This document shows positions 50,650-58,975 of a stretch of 64,000 bases of DNA, piece after piece. The DNA is from Archangium lansingense (lineage in GTDB: Bacteria; Myxococcota; Myxococcia; Myxococcales; Myxococcaceae). The translations under genes were made by a program, and so were the position numbers. The notes below the pieces were generated by a model. The model saw only the letters and a list, made by a program, of their open reading frames with translations, was not told the origin of the DNA and did not search any database. Each line of letters begins with the position of its first letter. Positions within the stretch are counted from its first letter, which is position 1. The stretch is taken from NCBI RefSeq assembly GCF_026626635.1, contig NZ_JAPNKA010000001.1:3410001-3474000 (forward strand). Direction: 5' to 3'.

Positions 50650-53600
50650 ATGGCCAAATCGTTGGTGGAGCGCTACGAGCAGCTCCTCGCCCAGGATCCT
50701 GCATCATCGGTATTCGTCGAGCTGGCCAAGGCGTTGGTCGCCAAGGGCGAGCACGCCCGCGCCATCGTCGTGTGCGAGCAGGGCATCTCCCACCATCCCA
50801 ACTCGGTAACGGGGCGGGTGCTGTGGGGCAAAGCCCTCATCTTGATGGGACGCCCCGCCGAGGCGATGGCGCAGTTCGATCAAGCGGTCTCCATCGATAA
50901 GGAGAACCCGCACGCCTACAACCTCATCTCCGAGGTGCTGCTGCAGCGGGGTCTGTACCGCTCGGCGCTGCCCATTCTGCGCAAGGCGCTGGCCCTGCAG
51001 CCGAATGACGCTCGCGTGCGCGGATGGATGGAGCAGGCGCAGGCCGCGCTCGCGGGCGGGCCCGCTCCAGCGTTCGGAGACCTGAACACCCTCGAGCCCA
51101 CGGCCGCGGAGGAGTCCGCCGCGCCCGCGGAGGCGTCCGCACCCGCGGCTTCCGCCGAGGCCCCCGAGGCTCCGGCCACCCAGGAGTTGGCTCTCGAGGC
51201 CATCGAGGCGGTGGCGGCTCCTGAGGCGCAGCTGTCCTCGCCGGCCCTGGAGGCGTCCGACGAGCCGGTATTGGAGGGCGTGGCGGCTGCTCCGGACGAG
51301 GCTCCCGTCGAGCTGTCGCTGGAGGAGAGTGAGATTGATGGAGGCGCGCCGTCCGAGGCCGCGCCGTCCGAGACAGCCCCCGAAGCGGAGCTGTCCGTCG
51401 AAGAGGAGCCGCTGGCCGCATCGGCGGAGGCTCCCTCCGGTTCGGATGCGCCGGAGTCGGTCCCGGTCGAGGCCGCTCCTTCAGATGATGGAGGACTGCT
51501 CGCGGATCTGCCGCCGCTGGAGCCCGAGCCCAAGCCCGCCGCGCCCGAGGAGCCGAAGCCCGAGGAGCCGGCCGTGCATGCGGTCTCCTCCGCGCAGCCC
51601 GGTGGAACGGGCTCGCGGCGCGGGTTGCTCGCGGAGCTGCCCGTGGCGGCCCCGGCGGCCCCCGCGCCCGCCGCCGCCCCGGTGGCCCGGCTTCCCGTGC
51701 AGGACGTGGCGGCCCTCACGGCGGCCTATGAGCGCGAGCTGCGCGACAAGCTCCTTCCCAAGGACTCGGCCTCCTTCCTGCCCCGCCGTGCACTGAAGGC
51801 GGCCGCGGCCGCGACCATCCTGGTGGTACTGTGCGGCTTGTTCCTCGTGGTGCGGGCGAAGCAGGGGGGCCAGGCGCTCGCCGCCGCGCTGGATCGCGTC
51901 TCCCGGTTGCTGGAGCAGGACACGGAGGCCTCCCGGCAGGAGTCGCTCGCGCTGCTCTCCCACGTGGTTCGGCTGGAGGACGACAACACCCGGGCCTGGG
52001 CCCTCTCGGCCTACGCTCACGCCCTGCGCTATGCCGACACCGCGTCCGCCGAGGAGCGGTCCCAGGCACTCGACTCGCTCGGCCGCCCCAACGTGCGCGC
52101 GGAGCACCCGGTGAGCTCCGCGCTCGTGGACGTGCTGGTGGCTGACGCTCAGGGCCGTGATGCCGCCCACCGTGCCTTGCTGAACGCGAAGCTGGAGAGC
52201 GCGGAGGCGCTGGGGCTGGCCGGAAGCGTGCTGCTGGAGCAGGGCAGGGAGAAGGAGGCCCTGGAGCGCTTGCAGCGCGCGCTGAAGCTGTCGCCGCGCA
52301 ACGTGCGCGCCCTGGTGTCGCTCGGTGTCTACTACCGGGACGCGGGCGATCCGGTGAATGCCCTGAAGATGTACACGGCCGCCACGAAGCTCGCTCCCGA
52401 GCACGCGGTGGCGCGCCTCGGCGTCGCGGAGAGCCGGTTGGAGCTCGGCCAGGAGCTGGAGCAGGCTCTCTCGGATGTGCAGGGGCTGACCGGTGATGTG
52501 CTGCCCGTCTCTCTGCGCGAGCGCCAGCGGCTGGTGCAGGGCCGGTTGATGACGGCCCTGGGCAAGGCCAGCGATGCGCGGACGATGCTGTCCGAGGGCA
52601 CGAAGGGCGCGCTGGCCTACGAGATCTTCCTGGCGCTCGGCGAGGCGAACCGCGTGGCCGGGGACATGGCCGCCGCCCAGCGGTCCTTCGAGCAGGCCCT
52701 GACGCTGAAGCCCAGCAGCGAGGAGGCCGCGGCGGGCCTGGGCCGGGCGCTGCTGGACCGCGATCGTGAGCAGGAGGTGCTCTCCCGAGTGGAAGGGGAG
52801 GGCGGCGAGGTGGCGCTGGTGCGGGCCGCGGCGTACACGAAGCTGGGAGACTTCAAGCGCGCCCGGGTGGAGCTGGCTCGCACGCGCGTGGAGGACCGCT
52901 ACCCCGCCCAGGCCATCATCTATCTGGCCCAGGCCGACGCCGCCGAGGGCGAGCGCGACCGGGCGCGGGAGGCCCTGGAGAAGACGCTCGCGGCGACGAA
53001 GACGGCCAAGGCCGAGGTGCGCACGGCGCTGGCGCAGCTGCACTGGCAGGACAAGGCCCTGGACAAGGCGAGCACCCTGCTGGAGGCGGCCGTGGCGGAC
53101 GGCTCGCGGGACTACGAGGCCTCGTGCGCGCTGGGCCGGCTGCTTATCGCCCGGGGACTGCCGGACCTGGCGATGAAGCCGCTGACGCAGGCGGTGGAGC
53201 GCAATGGCGCGCACGGCGAGGCGCGCGAGGCACTCGGCCGGGCGCTGCTGTCGCTGGGCCGCATCCAGGAATCCCTCAAGCAGTTCGAGGAGTGGCAGCT
53301 CGACAACCCAGGGGCCGCGGCGGCCCACAAGGGCTTCGCGATGGCGCTCTTCCAGGCCGGGAAGACGAAGGATGCGGAGGCCGCCTCCGGGCGCGCGGTG
53401 AAGCTGGTGGCGAACGATCCCGAGGCGCACCGCGTGCGCTCGGAGATCCTCTTCGCGCTGGGGGACTTCCGGGGTGGCTTCGCCGCCCTGGAGAGTGCCA
53501 ACAAGCTGGACAGCAAGTCGCCGGAGACGTTCTGCGACATCGCCCTGGCCTTCATGAGGCAGGGCCTGGTGGCCAACGCGGGCAAGGCCTTCGAGGCGGC

Positions 53601-54099
53601 GCGGCGCGAGGGCCCGGACGTCGCGTGTGGCCGGTCTGGTGAGCACTGGGTGGAGGACTCGGGCGGACGGGCCGCGGCGAAGGTGCTGCAGGGCATCGCG
53701 GAGAAGGCGCCCACGACGTGGGACAAGGCCTTCGCGCAGGCGGCCATGGCCCGGGTGCTGCTGGCCGCTGGTGCGGCGAAGGATGCGCGCGCGGCTGCGG
53801 ACGAGGCGGTGCGGCTGGAGCCCTTCTCTGGACGCAACCACCTGGTGCTGGGGCAGGTGGCGCTGAAGCAGCGCGACGAGGCCACGGCCATGAAGGCGCT
53901 CAACCGCGCGGTGGAGCTGGAGCCGGTGGACGGACTGGCCTGGCTGACGCTGGCGGACGCGCTCGTGCGCAACCCCGCGGAGACGGAGCGGGCGGTGGAA
54001 GCCTATGGGAAGTTCTTGAAGCTCGCGGGGGCCTCGCCCGAGGCGGGCCGGGTGAAGAAGGCCCTCAAGCCCCTCCAGCGCAAGTTGGGAGGCAGGTAG
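50650..54099 (+). CDS. TPR protein with a central membrane span and TPRs on both sides
   Basis: 1149 residues from ATG 50650 (MAKSLVERYEQLLAQDP); ATG 50635 five codons earlier is possible. Residues 1-130 form three to four TPRs (SVFVELAKALVAKGEHARAI; NLISEVLLQRGLYRSAL). An acidic Ala/Glu/Pro linker follows (130-375), a membrane span at about 380-402 (AAAATILVVLCGLFLVV), then about 18 further TPR units to the end (SFEQALTLKPSSEEAAAGLG; SCALGRLLIARGLPDLAMK). With a single span, the N-terminal TPRs would be cytoplasmic and the rest periplasmic, so it may link a cytoplasmic partner to envelope proteins. A 121-residue membrane protein is encoded immediately downstream. Confidence 0.85.
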   Translation: MAKSLVERYEQLLAQDPASSVFVELAKALVAKGEHARAIVVCEQGISHHPNSVTGRVLWGKALILMGRPAEAMAQFDQAVSIDKENPHAYNLISEVLLQRGLYRSALPILRKALALQPNDARVRGWMEQAQAALAGGPAPAFGDLNTLEPTAAEESAAPAEASAPAASAEAPEAPATQELALEAIEAVAAPEAQLSSPALEASDEPVLEGVAAAPDEAPVELSLEESEIDGGAPSEAAPSETAPEAELSVEEEPLAASAEAPSGSDAPESVPVEAAPSDDGGLLADLPPLEPEPKPAAPEEPKPEEPAVHAVSSAQPGGTGSRRGLLAELPVAAPAAPAPAAAPVARLPVQDVAALTAAYERELRDKLLPKDSASFLPRRALKAAAAATILVVLCGLFLVVRAKQGGQALAAALDRVSRLLEQDTEASRQESLALLSHVVRLEDDNTRAWALSAYAHALRYADTASAEERSQALDSLGRPNVRAEHPVSSALVDVLVADAQGRDAAHRALLNAKLESAEALGLAGSVLLEQGREKEALERLQRALKLSPRNVRALVSLGVYYRDAGDPVNALKMYTAATKLAPEHAVARLGVAESRLELGQELEQALSDVQGLTGDVLPVSLRERQRLVQGRLMTALGKASDARTMLSEGTKGALAYEIFLALGEANRVAGDMAAAQRSFEQALTLKPSSEEAAAGLGRALLDRDREQEVLSRVEGEGGEVALVRAAAYTKLGDFKRARVELARTRVEDRYPAQAIIYLAQADAAEGERDRAREALEKTLAATKTAKAEVRTALAQLHWQDKALDKASTLLEAAVADGSRDYEASCALGRLLIARGLPDLAMKPLTQAVERNGAHGEAREALGRALLSLGRIQESLKQFEEWQLDNPGAAAAHKGFAMALFQAGKTKDAEAASGRAVKLVANDPEAHRVRSEILFALGDFRGGFAALESANKLDSKSPETFCDIALAFMRQGLVANAGKAFEAARREGPDVACGRSGEHWVEDSGGRAAAKVLQGIAEKAPTTWDKAFAQAAMARVLLAAGAAKDARAAADEAVRLEPFSGRNHLVLGQVALKQRDEATAMKALNRAVELEPVDGLAWLTLADALVRNPAETERAVEAYGKFLKLAGASPEAGRVKKALKPLQRKLGGR

Positions 54100-54100
54100 C

Positions 54101-54466
54101 GTGCAACAACCTCACCCTCCGCCTCCCGTGCCGCTGATGCGCATCATGGGCGGCAATGCCTTCTTGCTGTCCGTCCTCTACCTGCTGGTGGGCATCGTGG
54201 TGGAGGGCGCGCGGCGTGTGTGGCCTTCCATCTTCCTGCAGAAGCTCTCCCTGTCGCTCGACTCGCTGCCTGCTCGGGCGCTGGAGTTGGTGGGGTTGAT
54301 GCAGCCGCTGCGCGAGGCCTACTTCGCCGGCCAGATTCGCGAGTCCGGGCTGCGCCTGGTCTTCGGCTTCACCACCATCATCATCATCTTCCTGCTCGCG
54401 GTGGTGGTGGGCGTGTTCATGGGCTCGCTGCGCAGCCTCGTGCTGTATCGGGCCTCGCGGCGGTAG
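54101..54466 (+). CDS. small two-span membrane protein, partner of the TPR protein
   Basis: 121 residues from GTG 54101, one base after the TPR gene's stop. Two membrane spans are visible: LLSVLYLLVGIVVEGARR (about 22-40) and LVFGFTTIIIIFLLAVVVGV (about 86-105), joined by a loop of about 45 residues. N-terminal Pro-rich start (MQQPHPPPPVP). No family recognised. Tight coupling to the TPR gene suggests they form one complex. Confidence 0.75.
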   Translation: MQQPHPPPPVPLMRIMGGNAFLLSVLYLLVGIVVEGARRVWPSIFLQKLSLSLDSLPARALELVGLMQPLREAYFAGQIRESGLRLVFGFTTIIIIFLLAVVVGVFMGSLRSLVLYRASRR

Positions 54467-54534
54467 CAGGTTGCAGCGGCGGAGAGCGGACCTGCGCTAT
54501 AGCAATGCGGGTCGTGGCTGGCTCTTGGAGAATG

Positions 54535-55521
54535 TCAGACGATTCGTTCTGGGGAGGGTCGTCCGCGCAGCACCAGGGCAGCATCATCGAAGACCTTGGC
54601 CAGGGTGGGGTCTGCTGGCCGGTGTGCTTCGAGGAGCGCAGCATCTTCCGGGCGGCCCAGGTACTTGAGCAGGACAGCGGCTTGAAGGGCGCACTTGAGA
54701 GCGGCTGTTGCCGTGAGCAGCCTCCGGGCCATGTCTCGTAACCTGGCGCGGTCTGCTTCTGGGAGCATGGGGAGGAGCTGCTCCGGGCGCAGAAGGAGCA
54801 GGGAGAACAAATCCACACAGTAGCTTGAGGCTGTGCCTCTGTATTTCACGGCCGTGTCCACCAGCGGCCATGCCGAGGAGATGAAGGCGGGCAGGGTGGA
54901 AACGAGCACCTCGGGTATCTCCTCGGTAAGCACCGTGAGCACCTGGCCCTTGAGCTCGATGGGGATAGAGCTATCGGCGGCCCAGTCTCGGAGCTGTTCC
55001 GGGGACTTTTCCAGCAGCACCAGTAGGCTGTGCAGGATAGGGGAAGCTGGAGGCGCGATTTTCTCCAGGACCTGTCGGACGACAGGAATCAGGTCCGGGT
55101 GTCGCTTCCGCCACAGCGCGCAGACCACGTCGTTCAAGTCCGCGGGATCCGGACTGCTATCAGCGACCAGCCGCTCCAGCCTGCGTACCAGACTTGTCCG
55201 GGCGCTTGCTCCTTTGATGCGTCCTAGTGCCTGCGTGAGGGCCTCCACGACGGCGGCACCATCATGCTCCCCCCGTGCTTCCTCCAGGGCGAGTTGCTGC
55301 TCGAGGCGCCTGATGCTGGCGGCACCGCCCAGTTCACCAAGGCCGAAGGCTGCTGCCTGGCGCGTGGCAGCATCCGGGTCCTCCAGCATCGCCTCCAAAA
55401 GGGGCCGGGCCTTACGCGCACCGAGCTGGGAGACCTGGGCATGAGCCCGGGCCTCGTCGCCCTCGTTGAAGGCCTCGATGAGCTCGTTCCGCAGTTGTGT
55501 GACATCCTCCCTCTGCGCCAT
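54535..55521 (-). CDS. HEAT-repeat protein, probable immunity protein of the adjacent toxin-like lipoprotein
   Basis: 328 residues of alpha-solenoid. HEAT/armadillo-like units are clear at the N-terminus (LLEAMLEDPDAATRQAAAFG; LGELGGAASIRRLEQQLALE) and diverge after residue 120. No signal peptide, no catalytic motif. It starts 20 bases after the stop of the toxin-like gene on the same strand. HEAT-repeat proteins are a recurrent immunity type in myxobacterial toxin loci, so this pairing is suggestive but unproven. Several cysteines and a buried helix set (YCVDLFSLLLLRPEQLLPM) indicate a globular C-terminal half. Confidence 0.75.
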   Translation of the reverse strand: MAQREDVTQLRNELIEAFNEGDEARAHAQVSQLGARKARPLLEAMLEDPDAATRQAAAFGLGELGGAASIRRLEQQLALEEARGEHDGAAVVEALTQALGRIKGASARTSLVRRLERLVADSSPDPADLNDVVCALWRKRHPDLIPVVRQVLEKIAPPASPILHSLLVLLEKSPEQLRDWAADSSIPIELKGQVLTVLTEEIPEVLVSTLPAFISSAWPLVDTAVKYRGTASSYCVDLFSLLLLRPEQLLPMLPEADRARLRDMARRLLTATAALKCALQAAVLLKYLGRPEDAALLEAHRPADPTLAKVFDDAALVLRGRPSPERIV

Positions 55522-55541
55522 GCCTCGTCCTGGTCTTCTTC

Positions 55542-57002
55542 CTACGGAAAGACTACGCCGGCAGGGATGTATCTTCCCACCAACGTTCCGTCGAGCATGT
55601 ACAGCTCGTGTATGGCTTCCGGATCCGCCCGCTTCATAGCTTCAAAAGCTTCCAACTCATGCTTCAGGTCCCGAGGGTTGGAGACATAGTTGGTGTTGTG
55701 CCGCACGCCATCAGGCCTCACCGAGGAGGCATCCGGTCTCCGGAAACGAACCTCCCTCACGGGTGCTTCATCATAAACGCGCTTGCCCGCTGCGTTCCTC
55801 TGAACCCTGTTCTTTCTCAGACTCGTATGCCCGGCCGATTCTCGGGAGGCCAGGTCCCGTTCGATGGTCTCGTTGTGAGTCGGGTTCTCCTGGGTGTGGG
55901 GTTTGCCGTAGCGTGTGGAGAGCGCGGGTTCATTTGTCGCGCAAAGAGCCAGGCTGGAGCAGGTAGCGGTGCCTGCGGCCACGCCGGAGACGATAAGGGA
56001 GCCGTCCGCGACGACCTGCGCGGTAGAGACGGATTGCTCCAGAAGGACGAGCCCTTCGGGCGTCACCGCAGGGAGTAGTCGCCAGATTCCGCCCTCAGGA
56101 ACCTGGGGAATGAGCCTGGTCAGGCCCAGGGTTGCGACGGTTACCAGCACTCGCAGGTACGTGCCGCCCATGGATTTGCCGAATCGCGCGGAGGCCGCCT
56201 CCAACTCCTGGGGCGTGGAAGCGGCTTCCGCTTCTTGGTACAGGCTCAGGCAGGCCATGGCTACATGGCCCAACTCAATCAGGCCCACCGCCATTGAGAG
56301 GCGCAGGGTGAGGGTTGCGGCGAAGGCCTTCGAGAATAACGGCTCGGGTGCAAGCCAGGCGGCGAAGTACACAACGATGGAGAGGCAGACGCTGAGGACG
56401 AAGGCGGGGGAGGTGAAGAGCGCGATGGCCGCTTCGCGGACCCCTTCGCCCATGTAGCGGGTAGAGAGTTGGAGGGCGAGGAAGAGACGGCTGGACGCCA
56501 GGGAGCCGGGCAGGGGGAGCAGCGGGGGACCGAATTGGGAGATGAACTCCTCGCGAAGCCTCGACTCCCACTGGGAAGCTGCTCCCTGGCCAGCGCTACC
56601 TACTCCGGGTACCTCCAACAGATGCAGCCGAAGGCGAGGTTGAGACCCAAGGGGGGCGAAAGCGGCGAGTAAGGGACCCACTTCCTGCAGGCTCAGAACT
56701 TCCAGGGCGGGATCGGGCGGACGGGGAGGAAAGAGGAACTGCCAGCGACGCTCGGGTAGCTCGCGGAGGCCAACCGGCAGGCGCCGAGCGGGTTCCCTTG
56801 GTGTCTGCTGCGTGATGACGGACTCCTGGAGCTGTCGAGGCTCACTGGCGTGGGCACCTCTCCGCTGATGCGTATCCAGAGTGGCTGGTACCTGCCGCGA
56901 TCCTCCTTCGTCGACGGGCGCCCGCGAGGTGGCGCAGGCAGCGGACAGGAGGACGAAGCTCAAAGCCAGGGCCAAGCGCGGCGGTATTGGGATTCTGCCC
57001 AT
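55542..57002 (-). CDS. toxin-like lipoprotein with a basic C-terminal domain
   Basis: 486 residues. Lipoprotein signal LALALSFVLLSAACATS. A Pro/Arg-rich region is followed by a hydrophobic segment (about 195-245, LFTSPAFVLSVCLSIVVYFA) that may insert in a membrane. The last 110 residues form a separate basic domain: ASRESAGHTSLRKNRVQRNA, RFRRPDASSVRPDGVRHNTN, and ends IPAGVVFP. The SLRKNRVQRNAAGKR stretch with later Asp/Glu-rich helices resembles restriction-endonuclease-fold toxin tips seen in myxobacterial lipoproteins, but the catalytic residues cannot be fixed by eye. The HEAT-repeat gene 20 bases downstream is the likely immunity partner. About 220 bases of non-coding DNA lie upstream. 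Confidence 0.6.
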   Translation of the reverse strand: MGRIPIPPRLALALSFVLLSAACATSRAPVDEGGSRQVPATLDTHQRRGAHASEPRQLQESVITQQTPREPARRLPVGLRELPERRWQFLFPPRPPDPALEVLSLQEVGPLLAAFAPLGSQPRLRLHLLEVPGVGSAGQGAASQWESRLREEFISQFGPPLLPLPGSLASSRLFLALQLSTRYMGEGVREAAIALFTSPAFVLSVCLSIVVYFAAWLAPEPLFSKAFAATLTLRLSMAVGLIELGHVAMACLSLYQEAEAASTPQELEAASARFGKSMGGTYLRVLVTVATLGLTRLIPQVPEGGIWRLLPAVTPEGLVLLEQSVSTAQVVADGSLIVSGVAAGTATCSSLALCATNEPALSTRYGKPHTQENPTHNETIERDLASRESAGHTSLRKNRVQRNAAGKRVYDEAPVREVRFRRPDASSVRPDGVRHNTNYVSNPRDLKHELEAFEAMKRADPEAIHELYMLDGTLVGRYIPAGVVFP

Positions 57003-57223
57003 GCTGCAGGAGCATGCTCCAATAGGCGGCTACGGTGGAGGGGTACTGTGCCTGCTGCCCTACATCTACCTTTGATGGCTCTCCCCGTCTTCCGACTCGT
57101 TGCCAGCCCAGGCGCTGAAGCAGGCGGGTCAGGAGCACGTAGGTGGTGCCCGAGGCCCACGCCGGGCTACCTTGCGCGTATGCGATTCAGTCAGTCTGGA
57201 CGCGGCTATCCGCGAGGGCGTTC

Positions 57224-57721
57224 ATGAGCGCTCCACGGAAACCGCTGCACAAAGGCATGCTCGCTGGCGGCATCGCCGTGGGTCTGGGAGTTGGCCTGGT
57301 GGCCAGCGGGTTCGGCGCGGGGGTTCTCGCGTACACCCTCGTCAAGAAGGCGGAGCGAGAGTCGCGCGCCGGCTGGATTCTCGTCCCAGTCGTCGTCGCG
57401 AAGCGCGACGTTGCGCCCGTTGAGGCCTTGAAGCTCGATGATCTGGCGCAGCGCTCCATCCCCGAGCAACTCGTCACGTCCTCCCTGGTCCGTCCGGACT
57501 CGTCCGCCTACGTGATTGGCCAGTCGCTCACCGTTCCCGTCCAAGAGGGCGAGCCGCTGCGCTGGGCGTTCTTCCCGGTAGCCACCGAGAATCTCAAGCC
57601 CGAGGAGACCCTGCTCTCCAAGGAGTGCGAGCGCGCGCTCGACCTGCAACCGGACCGCCCCAAGCCGGATCAAACCGCGGGGAAGATCCGTGAACGAATC
57701 GTCGGGGGAGGTTCGCCATGA
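57224..57721 (+). CDS. SAF-domain (CpaB-like) membrane protein 1
   Basis: 165 residues from ATG 57224. An N-terminal membrane span (MLAGGIAVGLGVGLVASG, residues 12-38) is followed by one SAF domain (ILVPVVVAKRDVAPVEALKL ... LDDLAQRSIPEQLVTSSLVR, about 50-125). SAF domains of this type occur in CpaB/RcpC, the periplasmic assembly protein of Flp/Tad pili, and in FlgA. The C-terminal tail is charged. The stop overlaps the next SAF gene (ATGA). No other tad genes are in the window. Confidence 0.82.
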   Translation: MSAPRKPLHKGMLAGGIAVGLGVGLVASGFGAGVLAYTLVKKAERESRAGWILVPVVVAKRDVAPVEALKLDDLAQRSIPEQLVTSSLVRPDSSAYVIGQSLTVPVQEGEPLRWAFFPVATENLKPEETLLSKECERALDLQPDRPKPDQTAGKIRERIVGGGSP

Positions 57722-58533
57722 GGTCCTTCCTCCTGGGCGCGTTGATCGGTCTCGTCGTGAGCTGCGCGGGCGTCGGTCTGCTCGCGGCACGCACCATCCC
57801 GAAGCGGATGGAGGATGCTCGCTACGGTTGGGCGCTCAAGCCCATCCTCACCCTCACGCGGGAGGTCGCCGTGGGGGAGAAGCTCACGGACGAGGACCTC
57901 ACGGAAATCCGCATCCCGGAAAAATTCATCTTGGAGTCCTTCGTCCAGCCCGCGGATCGGCGCGCGGTGGTCGGCCGGGCCGTCACCCTGGGGATGGTGA
58001 AGGGAGATGTCCTGGCCTGGTCGGCGTTCTCCCAGCAGGACTCCCGTGAGCGGGTGCGGGCCTGCATCGCCGATGGGCGCACCGCCTACCAGGAGGCGGG
58101 TGCACGCGCGAGGGATGCGGCCATCCAGGACTTCTCGCAGCGGAGTGGTCTGCCGCCCTCGAGCCCACCGCCGCCGGTGCCCGCCTTCAAGTTTGATGCG
58201 AAGGGTCTGACCCCGGTGGTCGTGGTGACGCAACAGGTGAAGGAGGGAGACCGGATTCCCGCGTCCGCACTGGAGGTCCGGCGGATGCCTCGGGCGCTGG
58301 TGACCCCGAGCCTGGTGTCCGGGGATGCGTTGGAGGCCGTAGCAGGGGCCGTGGCGGTGGTGCCGATGGAGCCGGGAGACACGCTGCGCTGGCAGTTCCT
58401 CGATGACCCGGAGCAACCTCGCTCCACGGGCGCGTGCCAGCTGCAAGTCTCCTCGGCTGCCGACAAGGCGCGCGCCAACGTGGCCAGGGCGCGGGCCGAG
58501 GCGTTCTTCGGTGTGGCCAAGGAGGGCCGCTGA
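57718..58533 (+). CDS. SAF-domain (CpaB-like) membrane protein 2, two SAF domains
   Basis: 271 residues. An N-terminal span (MRSFLLGALIGLVVSCAGVG) precedes a first SAF domain (LTREVAVGEKLTDEDLTEIR ... KFILESFVQPADRR, about 45-105) and a second (PVVVVTQQVKEGDRIPASAL, EVRRMPRALVTPSL, about 160-235). The segment between them has Cys and a Pro-rich linker. A double SAF suggests gene fusion of repeated units. Overlaps gene 1 by 4 bases; gene 3 follows after 1 base. Confidence 0.82.
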   Translation: MRSFLLGALIGLVVSCAGVGLLAARTIPKRMEDARYGWALKPILTLTREVAVGEKLTDEDLTEIRIPEKFILESFVQPADRRAVVGRAVTLGMVKGDVLAWSAFSQQDSRERVRACIADGRTAYQEAGARARDAAIQDFSQRSGLPPSSPPPPVPAFKFDAKGLTPVVVVTQQVKEGDRIPASALEVRRMPRALVTPSLVSGDALEAVAGAVAVVPMEPGDTLRWQFLDDPEQPRSTGACQLQVSSAADKARANVARARAEAFFGVAKEGR

Positions 58534-58534
58534 C

Positions 58535-58960
58535 ATGCGTCCACATCATCTGCTGATGCTCGCGCCGCTGCTCGTGGTCGTGATGGGAGCGCGGCCCGGA
58601 AAGGAGCCCCGTGCTCCCGCTCCCGAGCAGGTCTCCATCATCGTCGCGGTGCGGGACATCGCGGCGGGCGAGCGCGTGACCGAGGCGGACTTCACTGCTC
58701 TCCTGGTGCCCAAGGAGTGGGTCACCACGTCTCTCGTCAAGCCGGATTCCCGCGAGTACATCATCGGGCAGCGCGTGCTCCTGCCTGTCATGAAGGGGGA
58801 CCTGATCTCCTGGAGCCTGTTCGAGACCACGCGCGACTCCACCATCCGTGAGAGCTGTGCCAGCGCGTCGGGCCAGCCAGCGACGGCGGCCGAACAGGTC
58901 TCGCGAGCGCGGCAGGTCCTCCTCGAGCGCCAGAGGCAAGGCACTCCGGCGGAGCACTGA
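58535..58960 (+). CDS. SAF-domain (CpaB-like) secreted protein 3
   Basis: 141 residues from ATG 58535 (MRPHHLLMLAPLLVVVMGAR, a signal peptide or short anchor). One SAF domain: IIVAVRDIAAGERVTEADFT, LLVPKEWVTTSLVKPDSREY, then IIGQRVLLPVMKGDLISWSL. The C-terminus has one Cys (IRESCASASG). The KEW-x-TTS pattern repeats the equivalent stretch of genes 1 and 2, so the three probably arose by tandem duplication. Confidence 0.82.
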   Translation: MRPHHLLMLAPLLVVVMGARPGKEPRAPAPEQVSIIVAVRDIAAGERVTEADFTALLVPKEWVTTSLVKPDSREYIIGQRVLLPVMKGDLISWSLFETTRDSTIRESCASASGQPATAAEQVSRARQVLLERQRQGTPAEH

Positions 58961-58975
58961 GAGGAGGCCCGCGTC

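Noticed and set aside
57009..57020. Perfect palindrome GGAGCATGCTCC in the gap upstream of the SAF genes
   Set aside because: A single 12-base palindrome without a second copy or promoter context is weak evidence for an operator.
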